Positions 1 through 7,174 of a stretch of DNA of 11,272 bases are shown in pieces. The stretch is taken from positions 1 to 11,272 of the forward strand of contig JAEEIQ010000033.1 of NCBI GenBank assembly GCA_016281435.1. Direction: 5' to 3'. The position numbers and the translations under genes were made by a program. This DNA comes from Bacteroidales bacterium (GTDB taxonomy: Bacteria > Bacteroidota > Bacteroidia > Bacteroidales > UBA932). The notes under the pieces are model-generated. The model did no database searches and was not told where the DNA came from. It worked only from the letters and a program-made list of their open reading frames with translations. How positions within the stretch are numbered: the stretch's first letter is position 1; every line of letters starts with the position of its first letter.

Positions 1-1431
1 ATATCTCCTTCGACCGAAAGTCTTCGGGAGATAGGTTCCGACTCCGGCGTCGATCAGAAAAGGTATCGATTTGTAGTATAGGGAAACAGTTCCGATATCG
101 TTGTGATTATGGCTCTGGGCGTTATGTCCTCCTTTTGAAGCGACGAAGAAACCATCTTTCTCCCTCATGTAGCAAATCTGGGTTTCGGGATACCATGTGT
201 ACGGTTCAAAAACGAGTTCGGGAGTTTCCTTCGCGAGTTCTTCCTTTATCAGAAGGGAATAGAGAGTCCGGATTATGAAGCGGTCGCGTGGTGCAGGAAT
301 CGGATCTCCGCCAACAACATACGCGGCATAATGCTTCATCAGGGGGCTATCGGTCCCTTTCCCGTAATTGAAGATGACCAGGGCCATGTCTGCGCCCCTT
401 GCGGAGGCGTCGGAGAAATTGACCACCCAGCCATTGCCCACGGTTGAAGAGGTGATATATTCGCCCATCCTGCGTATCATCGGATGTTTGAGCGCATCGA
501 TCCTGCCGCCCGTCAGCAGTGACAGGAATTCCAGGTACTCGAAATTTTTCGCCGGCCCCTGATACCAGTAGGTAGGCCCTTCGTCGCAGCAGCCGTCTCC
601 TCCGATGTTGTTGAGATACTTGTCAACTGACTCCATTGACATCCAGGCTGCCTTAGCAAAGCGCTCCATATCCTTTTCGCAAAGCGCGAAGACCTGGAGG
701 CAGTTCACGCTGCACCAAGGCGTCCAGTTGTTGAGACGGTCCTTTGCGGGATCGAATTTATCACCCTTCCACCCGAAATGGGTTTCGTTCAGGTATGGCG
801 TCATGATCCGCCTGTCAAGTTCATACAGGAGGCGGCGGCTGATTTCCGGTTCCACCTTGTCGAACACCTCATGGAAGTAATAGTAGACCCATGCCAGAAC
901 GGAACCGACATCACCTGCGACCAGGTCTATCGCATTGTCGTCGAACTGGGGGAAACGGTGTTTGCTCTTCTGTAGGTAAAGGGCATGGGAAAGGACCCAT
1001 GACGTGGTTTCGCACATGGCGAATACCCCGTTGATCAGCTGATCGATATAACGGCCCTCCCCGGTGGCAAGTTCCGCGAAAAAAAGATCGGTGATCTTCA
1101 TTACGTTGGAATTGATGGAGAATCCGGATTTCCCCTGGGAGTCACCCCTGTAATACCCGAGATAGTCCATCGCGGTAACGACCCTCCACTCGTATTCCAA
1201 CGCTTTCTCGCCGCGGGAGATGATTTCGTTCTTCCACTCTCCCAGCAACCTGTCCCACCCTTCCCTGTCGGCATATGCCGGGAACGGGACCCAGCCCTGG
1301 TCCGGAATGAGCAGTTCTTTCAAGCGGGACTCATCTGCCTGGCTTCGCAGAATGTTGCGTTCCTCATATGCGGATGCGGCTCCTGCGAAAAGCAGGAAAG
1401 CCGACATAACCAGAATAAATATCTTCTTCAT
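1..1431 (-). CDS. Secreted heparinase II/III-superfamily polysaccharide lyase, 3' part beyond the window
   Basis: An open frame of 477 codons runs from ATG at 1431 to the left edge without a stop, so the C-terminus is missing. Residues 1-21 form a Sec signal peptide (MKKIF, a hydrophobic stretch, then AASA before YEE), so the protein is exported, probably to the periplasm. Residues of about 30-400 look like the helical toroid of the heparinase II/III fold, with NNWTPWC at 234-240 and DEGPTYWYQG at 283-292, whose tyrosines are candidates for the catalytic Tyr. The start of the beta-sandwich domain shows SHNHNDIG at 440-447 and a conserved Asp at 461 (LIDAGVGTY). In heparinase II such a His and Asp bind structural zinc; the third ligand would lie off the window. 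Substrate (heparin-like, alginate-like or another uronic-acid polymer) cannot be told. The start lies 3 bases after the pyrB stop with no terminator between, so it is probably co-transcribed with the pyr genes. The superfamily is clear; the exact PL family is not. Confidence 0.85.
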   Translation of the reverse strand, partial: MKKIFILVMSAFLLFAGAASAYEERNILRSQADESRLKELLIPDQGWVPFPAYADREGWDRLLGEWKNEIISRGEKALEYEWRVVTAMDYLGYYRGDSQGKSGFSINSNVMKITDLFFAELATGEGRYIDQLINGVFAMCETTSWVLSHALYLQKSKHRFPQFDDNAIDLVAGDVGSVLAWVYYYFHEVFDKVEPEISRRLLYELDRRIMTPYLNETHFGWKGDKFDPAKDRLNNWTPWCSVNCLQVFALCEKDMERFAKAAWMSMESVDKYLNNIGGDGCCDEGPTYWYQGPAKNFEYLEFLSLLTGGRIDALKHPMIRRMGEYITSSTVGNGWVVNFSDASARGADMALVIFNYGKGTDSPLMKHYAAYVVGGDPIPAPRDRFIIRTLYSLLIKEELAKETPELVFEPYTWYPETQICYMREKDGFFVASKGGHNAQSHNHNDIGTVSLYYKSIPFLIDAGVGTYLPKTFGRRRY

Positions 1432-1434
1432 GTA

Positions 1435-2514
1435 TTAACGGACCTTCGAGTCGCAGTACCAGCACCGCAGCTGCCCGCCGTCCGTATAATGGAACTTATA
1501 CGGGGCATGCTCGTTGTTGCAGATGCATTTCGAGTTGGTGCATCGCACCGAAGAATCGAAGACCGGACGGTCGTGCTCGGGCATAGGATGCGCCGGGTCG
1601 TTCTTCCATTCGTGCAGCTTCAGGATAAGGGCCTCGCGAACGAACTTCCCGTTCTCCACCTGGCGGAAATATGCCGCCCTGGGATCCGAATCCACCTCGG
1701 TAAGGATCTCGTTCACGCGCGGCAGGGGATGCAGGACGGCCATGTTCTTTTTCGCGAGCGCCATCCTTCTGGCATCCAGGACGAAGCTGTCCTTGACCCT
1801 GTCGAATTCATCTTCGTCGAGGAAGCGCTCCTTCTGGACCCTCGTCATGTACAGGACGTCCAGTTCGGGCATCACTTCCTCCATGGTCTCTACCTCACGG
1901 TATTTCACGCCGCATTTGTCGCAGACGTCATGTTTGATATAATCCGGTAGTTTCAAAGCATCCGGGGCGATCAGGATGACCTCGACGTTCCTGTAGCGGG
2001 ACAGGGCCTTGATAAGGGAATGGACGGTGCGTCCGAAGCGCAGGTCGCCGCAGAATCCTATCGTGATGCCGTCTATGCGCCCGAGTTCGCGCTTGATGGT
2101 AAGAAGGTCCGTCAGGGTCTGCGTTGGATGGCTGTGGCTTCCGTCTCCGGCATTTATGATAGGGACGGGAGAGACTTCGGAAGCATACAACTGGGCGCCC
2201 TCTATGTAGTGGCGCATCGCAATGACCTCGGCGAAACATCCGACCACGCGGACTGTATCCTGCACGGTCTCACCCTTGCTGACCGAAGAATTCTTCGCAT
2301 CCGAAAAACCGAGGACGCTGCCGCCGAGTTCCATCATGGCGGACGTGAAACTCAGGCGCGTACGCGTCGAGGGTTCATAGAACAGGGTGGCGAGCTTGCG
2401 GTGCGACATGCTGCCCTGATAGCGCTCCCGGTGGGCTATGATGTCTTCTGCGAGGCTGATGATCTCATCGGTTTCTTCTTTCGTGAGATCCATCGGATCG
2501 ATTAGGTGCTTCAT
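1435..2514 (-). CDS. pyrB: Aspartate carbamoyltransferase catalytic chain with fused PyrI-like zinc module
   Basis: 359 residues. It condenses carbamoyl phosphate and aspartate to N-carbamoyl-aspartate, the committed step of pyrimidine synthesis in the cytosol. Catalytic landmarks are present: STRTR (49-53) for carbamoyl phosphate, the mobile-loop SVSKGET with Lys80, RH at 101-102, HPTQ (129-132), GDLRFGRT (156-163), the aspartate-side TRVQ (224-227) and HPLPRV (262-267). The normal catalytic chain ends near residue 303. Here a linker follows, then four cysteines spaced C-x4-C (325, 330) and C-x2-C (351, 354), with CTNSKCI and LRCWYC resembling the zinc domain of the regulatory chain PyrI. 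The PyrI N-terminal nucleotide-binding domain is absent, and no separate pyrI is in the window. It follows pyrE by 13 bases and precedes the lyase gene by 3. The catalytic identity is firm; the role of the zinc tail (subunit assembly rather than allostery) is inference. Confidence 0.96.
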   Translation of the reverse strand: MKHLIDPMDLTKEETDEIISLAEDIIAHRERYQGSMSHRKLATLFYEPSTRTRLSFTSAMMELGGSVLGFSDAKNSSVSKGETVQDTVRVVGCFAEVIAMRHYIEGAQLYASEVSPVPIINAGDGSHSHPTQTLTDLLTIKRELGRIDGITIGFCGDLRFGRTVHSLIKALSRYRNVEVILIAPDALKLPDYIKHDVCDKCGVKYREVETMEEVMPELDVLYMTRVQKERFLDEDEFDRVKDSFVLDARRMALAKKNMAVLHPLPRVNEILTEVDSDPRAAYFRQVENGKFVREALILKLHEWKNDPAHPMPEHDRPVFDSSVRCTNSKCICNNEHAPYKFHYTDGGQLRCWYCDSKVR

Positions 2515-2527
2515 ATATGTTCGACTG

Positions 2528-3163
2528 TTATTTTATCCAACTTTCGTCTGAAGGGTTGTCCCTGAAGCGGAGTATCCTCTCCTTCCACTCAGGAGCGATA
2601 AGTCCGTCCGAAGCGGCCACCTCGACCAGGGTGTCCAGGTTGCTGAGGGACCGGTTCTGCACCCCTGCTGCCTGCAGGCGATCGAGGCCCTTTTTCATCC
2701 CGTAGGTGAAGATGCTTACGATCCCGAGCACCTCGGCCCCTTCCTCGCGAAGGGTATCGACGACCTCGACGGCGCTGCCGGCTGTCGAGATAAGATCCTC
2801 GACTACAACGACTTTAGTTCCGGGAGCCATCTTTCCTTCTATGCGGTTGCCGCGCCCGTGGTCCTTGGCTGAGCCCCGGACATATCCCATGGGCAGGTCA
2901 AGAATCGTCGCAACGATGGCCGCGTGGGCTATGCCCGCCGTGGAGGTGCCCATCAGCATCTCGCAGGAAGGATAATGCTCCCTTACCAGCGCCGCAAGTC
3001 CGGCTTCGACCTTTTCCCGCACCGCAGGGGCGGACAAGGTCAGGCGGTTGTCGCAGTATATGGGACTCTTTATCCCGCTGGCCCATGTGAAGGGCTCCCC
3101 GGGCCTGAGGAAGACCGCTCCTATCGAGAGCAGCGCCCTTGCTATTTCTTGTTCTGTATTCAT
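2528..3163 (-). CDS. pyrE: Orotate phosphoribosyltransferase
   Basis: Transfers phosphoribose from PRPP to orotate, giving orotidine 5'-phosphate. The protein has 211 residues, the usual size. It shows the flexible catalytic loop around AKDHGRG (99-105) and the type I PRTase PRPP-binding motif VVVVEDLISTAGSA (118-131) with the acidic pair E122-D123. The longest open frame would begin 21 bases upstream (ATG at 3184), but ATG at 3163 overlaps the pyrF stop as ATGA, the same arrangement seen at the pyrD-pyrF and pyrC-pyrK junctions, and gives a family-like N-terminus. I therefore take 3163 as the start, implying translational coupling to pyrF. The next gene, pyrB, starts after 13 bases. Confidence 0.96.
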   Translation of the reverse strand: MNTEQEIARALLSIGAVFLRPGEPFTWASGIKSPIYCDNRLTLSAPAVREKVEAGLAALVREHYPSCEMLMGTSTAGIAHAAIVATILDLPMGYVRGSAKDHGRGNRIEGKMAPGTKVVVVEDLISTAGSAVEVVDTLREEGAEVLGIVSIFTYGMKKGLDRLQAAGVQNRSLSNLDTLVEVAASDGLIAPEWKERILRFRDNPSDESWIK

Positions 3164-3864
3164 CCGAGAAAATCTTTCAAACACCTTTCATAAGCCGCCA
3201 CGGGGTCTTCGGCAGCCGTGACGGGGCGCCCGACCACGATGAAATCGGATCCGAGGGCGCGGGCCCCGGCCGGGTCCGTCACGCGGGACTGGTCCGAAGC
3301 TGCGGAATCAGCATACCGTATTCCGGGGGTCACTGTAAGGAAGGAGGTCCCGCATGCTTTCTTTACCATCGGCACCTCCAGAGGGGAACATACTACGCCG
3401 TCAAGCCCGGCCGCGCGCGCGTTTGCCGCATAATGGCTCACTGTTTCTTCCATCCCCGCCGATATCAGCAGTTCGTCGCGCATGCGCTCCTCGCTCGTCG
3501 AGGTCAGCTGGGTCACGGCAATAAGGAGAGGCCTGCTGCCGTCGGGGCGCGTAAGTCCCTCGAGAGCCGCTTCCATCATGGCCCTGGTCCCGGCTGCATG
3601 GACGTTGCACATGTCTATGTCAAGGCCGGACAAGACCTTCATGGACTTGCGGACCGTATTGGGTATGTCGTGCAGCTTGAGGTCCAGGAAGACCTTGTGG
3701 CCCCGGGCCTTTATATCCCTTACGACCTGCGGCCCTTCGGCGTAAAAGAGCTCCATCCCGACCTTCACGAAGGGCTTGCGCCCGCAATCGCGGAAGCGGT
3801 CCAGGAAAGCGAAGACCTGCTGGGCCGAAGCGAAATCGCAGGCAACAATCACATCTCCATTCAT
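3160..3864 (-). CDS. pyrF: Orotidine 5'-phosphate decarboxylase
   Basis: Decarboxylates OMP to UMP, the last step of de novo UMP synthesis. It has 234 residues, as expected for the compact bacterial enzyme. The catalytic signature DLKLHDIPNT (61-70) supplies the Asp-Lys-Asp network (D61, K63, D66). FVKVGMELF (32-40), TPGIR (179-183) and the phosphate-binding GRPVT (212-216) are also visible. The start codon overlaps the pyrD stop (ATGA at 3864..3861), and its own stop overlaps the pyrE start in the same way. No internal anomalies seen. Confidence 0.96.
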   Translation of the reverse strand: MNGDVIVACDFASAQQVFAFLDRFRDCGRKPFVKVGMELFYAEGPQVVRDIKARGHKVFLDLKLHDIPNTVRKSMKVLSGLDIDMCNVHAAGTRAMMEAALEGLTRPDGSRPLLIAVTQLTSTSEERMRDELLISAGMEETVSHYAANARAAGLDGVVCSPLEVPMVKKACGTSFLTVTPGIRYADSAASDQSRVTDPAGARALGSDFIVVGRPVTAAEDPVAAYERCLKDFLG

Positions 3865-4772
3865 ACTGTTCCTATTATTTCATCAAGACTGTTAATTCCA
3901 AGTTCATCCATCACGGCAGGAAGTTCCTCGATGATCCTCTTGCAGGCGAAGGGGTCGCGTATGTTCTCGGAGCCCACCTGCACGGCAGAAGCACCCGCCA
4001 TCATCATCTCCACGACATCCCTTGCCGTCGAAACTCCGCCGCAGCCCATCACTGGCACATTGCAGGCGTGCGCCACCTGCCAGACCATCCTCAAGGCAAT
4101 CGGGAATATGGCCGGGCCGGAAAAACCTCCGACCTTGTTGGCGAGGACAGGCCTGCGGGTCTTGATGTCTATGCGCATCCCGAGGAAGGTATTGACGAGG
4201 GTCAGCCCGTCTGCTCCGGCATCGACGCAGGCGCGGGCAATCGAGACTATATCCGTGACATTGGGGCTGAGCTTGACAAATACGGGCTTGGAGCAGACCT
4301 TCTTCACCGCTTCCGTCACGGCAGCAGCCGAAGCGGGATCGGTCCCGAAAGCCATCCCACCGTCATGCACATTGGGGCAGGACACGTTCACCTCAACGAT
4401 ATCTATCCCTCCGCACTCCGAAGCCCGGGCGCAGTTGTACGCATATTCCTCAACTGAGAAGCCGCTGATATTCGCAATCACGCAGCCATTATAAATCTTG
4501 CGCAGGGCCGGGACCTTTTCTGCCACCAGGACTTCAATTCCGGGATTCTGCAGCCCTACGGAATTGAGCATCCCGCAGCGTGCTTCAGCTATGCGCGGCG
4601 TGGGATTGCCGTATCGGGCCTCCCGCGTCGTTCCCTTCAGGGAAATGCCCCCAAGCACGTTCAGATCGAACTCATCCGCCATCTCAAGGCCGAAGCCGAA
4701 GGTCCCGCTGGCGGGGACCACGGGGTTTGAAAGGCGTATGGCGCCAAGGCAGACTGAAAGGTCCTTTACCAT
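3861..4772 (-). CDS. pyrD: Dihydroorotate dehydrogenase B, catalytic FMN subunit
   Basis: Oxidises dihydroorotate to orotate with FMN. It is the class 1B type, which passes electrons to NAD+ through PyrK. The 303-residue protein shows NPVVPASGTFG (16-26), MLNSVGLQNPG (68-78), VNVSCPN (128-134) with the class 1 catalytic cysteine at 132, VKLSPNV (166-172), GGFSGPA (215-221) and the FMN-phosphate region MGCGGVSTARD (242-252). The frame is open upstream to 4964, but that extension lies inside pyrK and has no family similarity. ATG at 4772 shares the bases ATGGTAA with the pyrK stop, a 7-base overlap, and gives the correct length. The adjacent pyrK fixes the class. Confidence 0.96.
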   Translation of the reverse strand: MVKDLSVCLGAIRLSNPVVPASGTFGFGLEMADEFDLNVLGGISLKGTTREARYGNPTPRIAEARCGMLNSVGLQNPGIEVLVAEKVPALRKIYNGCVIANISGFSVEEYAYNCARASECGGIDIVEVNVSCPNVHDGGMAFGTDPASAAAVTEAVKKVCSKPVFVKLSPNVTDIVSIARACVDAGADGLTLVNTFLGMRIDIKTRRPVLANKVGGFSGPAIFPIALRMVWQVAHACNVPVMGCGGVSTARDVVEMMMAGASAVQVGSENIRDPFACKRIIEELPAVMDELGINSLDEIIGTV

Positions 4773-5500
4773 ATAATATCCTCCTTGTCGAATACGGGGC
4801 CGTCCTTGCAGACGCGCTTCGGCCCGGACTTTGTCATTATGGAGCATCCGTAGCAGAAACCGCTGCCGCAGCCCATCCTCTCCTCCAGGCTCAGCTGTCC
4901 CTTTCCGGGCAGGGCTTTGCACACAGCCTTCATCATCACCAGCGGACCGCAGGTATAGAAGCAATCATAAACCGGATTCAGAGCCGCCACGGCATCGGTA
5001 ACCAGCCCCTTTATTCCGGCAGAGCCGTCCATGGTGGTCACGGCCACCTCGTCGCAAAGGGCCCGGAATTCCTCTTCAAGGACTACCTCGGAAGCATTGT
5101 TGAAGCCAAGGACCGCCGTCACACGACATCCGATGGCTTTGAGTTCCTTCGCAAGCGGGTAAAGAGGCGCAGCGCCCAGACCGCCCGCCACCAGAAGGGC
5201 GTCGCCCTTGCAAAGCGAAGCGTCGAAGCCCCGTCCGAGATCGGTCAGAAGTTCAAGTTCAGCTTCGGGAGCCATGGTGGAGAGAACTTTCGTTCCCTCT
5301 CCCACCACCTTGTAATAAAGGGTGACGCTTCCGGCTGAGGAATCGCACACCGAAACGGGACGGCGGAGATAAAAGCCCGGTATCGCAATATCCACGAACT
5401 CCCCTTTGAAAAGGTAGCCCGGATCAGCGGACTTCAGCACCAGCTTCCAGGTCTTGAAAGCCACCGGTTCATTCTTTTCTATCGTAAATACTTGTTTCAT
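4766..5500 (-). CDS. pyrK: Dihydroorotate dehydrogenase B, electron-transfer (FAD, 2Fe-2S) subunit
   Basis: Partner of PyrD; it carries electrons from dihydroorotate through a 2Fe-2S cluster and FAD to NAD+. In 244 residues the ferredoxin-reductase layout is visible: an FAD-binding beta-barrel with RRPVSVCD (46-53), a nucleotide-binding half starting LLVAGGLGAAPLYPLA (102-117), then the C-terminal cluster motif with cysteines 211, 216, 219 and 231 (C-x4-C-x2-C-x11-C) in the segment starting EERMGCGSGFC. Its start overlaps the pyrC stop by 4 bases (ATGA) and its end overlaps pyrD by 7. Confidence 0.95.
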   Translation of the reverse strand: MKQVFTIEKNEPVAFKTWKLVLKSADPGYLFKGEFVDIAIPGFYLRRPVSVCDSSAGSVTLYYKVVGEGTKVLSTMAPEAELELLTDLGRGFDASLCKGDALLVAGGLGAAPLYPLAKELKAIGCRVTAVLGFNNASEVVLEEEFRALCDEVAVTTMDGSAGIKGLVTDAVAALNPVYDCFYTCGPLVMMKAVCKALPGKGQLSLEERMGCGSGFCYGCSIMTKSGPKRVCKDGPVFDKEDIIW

Positions 5501-6768
5501 CTGGCGTCGTAAACTGTCCTGCCGTTTTTCAGTGTCTTCAGCACGCGTCCCCGGACATTCCAGCCATCGAACGGAGTCGAACGACCTTTAGAAAGGAAAG
5601 TCCGGCTGTCAATCGTGAACTGCGTGTCGAGATCGAGGATTACGAGGTCCGCCGCTGCACCGGTTTCAAGCCGGCCGGGAAGTCCGAATGCTGTTCTCGG
5701 ACCGTCCGTGAGGGCCTCCAGCAGGCGTTCGAGGCTGATGCGCCCGCCTTGTACGAGTTTCGTGTATAGCACAGGGAAAGCGGTTTCAAGGCCCACGATC
5801 CCCATTGCGCTACCCTGCAGTCCGCGGGATTTCTGTTCCGCGGTGTGCGGAGCATGGTCGGTGGCTATGGCGTCGATCGTCCTGTCCGCAAGCCCTTCGA
5901 TCAGGGCGTCCCTGTCGTCTGCGGAACGCAGCGGAGGGTTCATCTTGAAGCGTCCGTCCTCCTGCAGGTCGTCTTCGCAGAGAGTCAGGTAATGCGGCGC
6001 GGTCTCACACGTGACCCTCACTCCGGCGGCCTTTGCCTTGCGTATAAGGTCCACGCTCTCTTTCGTGGAAATATGGCACACATGATAGCGGCAGCCTGTC
6101 CGGGCGCACAGTTCGAGGTCCCTTGCTATCTGGCCCCACTCGCTTTCGGAACAGATGCCTTTGTGGCCGTGCTCAGCACAGTAGCGGCCGTCATGGATAT
6201 AACCTCCGTGAAGCAGGGAGTTGTCTTCGCAATGGGCCGCGAGGATGCAATCCTGCGCAGCGGCCGCCTGCATCGCGCGGAGCATCATGCCCTCCGCCTG
6301 CACCCCGCTCCCGTCGTCTGAGAAGGCGACGCAGGACCCCTTCATGGCAGCGAAATCAACCGGTTCCAGGCCCTTGCGGCCGACGGTGATGGCTCCGTAA
6401 GGCAGGACCTGGATGCAGCTTTCCGCATCAATCAGGGCCTGCTCGACGGCCAGATGGGCCGGGCTGTCCGGCACCGGGTCGAGGTTCGGCATCGCGCAGA
6501 CCGTGGTATAGCCTCCGCGGGCCGCAGCCGCGCTTCCGGTGGCTATAGTTTCCTTTTCGGGATTGCCGGGGACGCGGAAGTGGACATGAAGGTCGGCAAA
6601 GCCGTAGCTGACCAGCTTCCCGCCGGCATCGATGACTTCCGCTCCGGCAGGAGCCGCGAGCGAATGGGCTGCCGCGGACACGCGTCCGCCTTCGATCAGA
6701 ATGTCTTCCTTGCGGATCATCCCGTCCCGGAAAACCCGTCCTCCTTTTATGAGCAGCATCCCGTCCAT
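5497..6768 (-). CDS. pyrC: Dihydroorotase
   Basis: Cyclises carbamoyl-aspartate to dihydroorotate with a binuclear zinc centre. It is the long dihydroorotase form, about 423 residues, like the Bacillus type rather than E. coli PyrC. Metal ligands are visible: HVH (61-63), Asp152 in FSDDGSG, His179 (AAHCED), His232 (CHIST), and the catalytic Asp304 in ATDHAPH. The usual HFREPG reads HFRVPG here, a Glu-to-Val change just outside the ligand set. Two starts are possible, ATG at 6768 and ATG at 6759 (MLLIKGG). An in-frame extension to TTG at 6849 would translate the leader terminator hairpin and is rejected. It is the first structural gene of the pyr operon. Expression is probably gated by the hairpin ending two bases before 6768. 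Confidence 0.95.
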   Translation of the reverse strand: MDGMLLIKGGRVFRDGMIRKEDILIEGGRVSAAAHSLAAPAGAEVIDAGGKLVSYGFADLHVHFRVPGNPEKETIATGSAAAARGGYTTVCAMPNLDPVPDSPAHLAVEQALIDAESCIQVLPYGAITVGRKGLEPVDFAAMKGSCVAFSDDGSGVQAEGMMLRAMQAAAAQDCILAAHCEDNSLLHGGYIHDGRYCAEHGHKGICSESEWGQIARDLELCARTGCRYHVCHISTKESVDLIRKAKAAGVRVTCETAPHYLTLCEDDLQEDGRFKMNPPLRSADDRDALIEGLADRTIDAIATDHAPHTAEQKSRGLQGSAMGIVGLETAFPVLYTKLVQGGRISLERLLEALTDGPRTAFGLPGRLETGAAADLVILDLDTQFTIDSRTFLSKGRSTPFDGWNVRGRVLKTLKNGRTVYDAR

Positions 6769-6770
6769 AT

Positions 6771-6798
6771 AAAAAAAACGACAGCCCGAAAGGCTGTC
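6771..6798 (-). terminator. Intrinsic terminator in the pyr leader (attenuator candidate)
   Basis: On the minus strand GACAGCC pairs with GGCTGTC across a 5-base TTTCG loop (7 perfect pairs, 6798..6780), followed by G and eight Ts (6778..6771). Two bases later comes the pyrC ATG. No minus-strand gene ends upstream, so it is a leader terminator rather than an end-of-gene one. The plus-strand reading has no T tract, so it acts leftward. How it would be overridden is not visible: I found no competing helix. It resembles in position the pyrBI attenuator of enterobacteria, but the mechanism is inference. Confidence 0.75.
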
Positions 6799-6806
6799 AT
6801 ACCAAT

Positions 6807-6839
6807 TTATCTGCGATTGTATTTGAATGCTTGAACCAT
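6807..6839 (-). CDS. Possible 10-codon pyr leader peptide
   Basis: ATG at 6839 opens MVQAFKYNRR, ending TAA at 6807, eight bases before the leader hairpin. It starts seven bases after a perfect -7 box. A ribosome at its stop would cover the 5' arm of the terminator, which would favour read-through when translation closely follows transcription, as known for E. coli pyrBI. The peptide composition is unremarkable and the 5' leader would be only a few bases, so translation is uncertain. Confidence 0.35.
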   Translation of the reverse strand: MVQAFKYNRR

Positions 6840-6846
6840 CAGGGGA

Positions 6847-6854
6847 CAAAGGTA
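6847..6854 (-). promoter_or_regulatory. -7 element of the pyr operon promoter
   Basis: The minus strand reads TACCTTTG, an exact match to the Bacteroidota -7 consensus TAnnTTTG, in AT-rich DNA 78 bases before the pyrC ATG. The nearest TTG upstream (in GTTATTGATAG) is 27-29 bases away, wider than the usual spacing of about 20, so the -33 box is poor. Transcription would start near 6842. Confidence 0.55.
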
Positions 6855-6901
6855 AGAAAATTCCTTGATTTTTAATACTATCAATAACTTTTTTTACAAG
6901 T

Positions 6902-6916
6902 CAAAAATCATTTTTG
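6902..6916. promoter_or_regulatory. AT-rich perfect inverted repeat upstream of the pyr promoter
   Basis: CAAAAAT-C-ATTTTTG is a perfect 7+7 dyad with a one-base centre. It lies about 50-60 bases upstream of the pyr -7 box. A related half-site TGATTTTT recurs at 6866..6873. It could be an operator for a dimeric regulator, or chance in AT-rich sequence; no regulator family is recognised. Confidence 0.25.
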
Positions 6917-7025
6917 GCCGCAGATACTATATGTCTTGCATATTCCGCATATATTAACGGCTGACAACGGAAAGGAATTTGTCCGCCACAAAGCGGTAAA
7001 CATCGGCTCTCGAAGAATCAATTAG

Positions 7026-7174
7026 ACGCATCCCAACAAACACCTGCGCGCTGTGGTGAGCTCTAAAATGCTCCTGGAGGCGCATCCCCGCGCAGGTCTC
7101 GGCCAAAAGTCCCGACCTGCGCGCCATGCACCCCTCTGGAGGCATTCGATTCGACATCTAGCGCGCAGGTGTTT
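7026..7174. repeat. GC-rich intergenic inverted-repeat element
   Basis: Four copies of ACCTGCGCG alternate in orientation. The outer pair is a perfect 15-base inverted repeat (7038..7052 with 7160..7174). The inner pair is a 10-base one (7089..7098 with 7114..7123). They bound two units of exactly 56 bases (7042..7097 and 7115..7170), separated by 17 bases. The second unit in reverse complement resembles the first, including a near-shared GCTCCTGGAGG / GCCTCCAGAGG core, so the whole element is an imperfect large palindrome. CGCATCCC also repeats at 7027..7034 and 7080..7087. No transposase and no clear target duplication are seen. It may be a REP- or MITE-like element; base composition contrasts with the AT-rich flanks. 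Confidence 0.6.

Noticed and set aside
3139..4494. 451-codon plus-strand open frame opposite pyrF and pyrD
   Set aside because: It is antisense to two well-supported enzymes with all their motifs, and its own translation shows no domain. Long antisense frames are common in GC-rich genes.
4773..4964. Upstream extension of the pyrD frame to ATG 4964
   Set aside because: The added 64 residues lie within pyrK in another frame and lack family similarity; ATG 4772 gives a normal class 1B length.
6769..6849. In-frame N-terminal extension of pyrC from TTG at 6849
   Set aside because: It would translate through the terminator hairpin and T tract, begins at the -7 box with a TTG, and adds residues with no dihydroorotase similarity.
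6954..7157. 67-codon minus-strand open frame in the intergenic region
   Set aside because: It lies mostly inside the inverted-repeat element, its translation repeats itself along with the DNA repeats (two GMRL segments), and it resembles no known family. It is more likely a by-product of the repeat.
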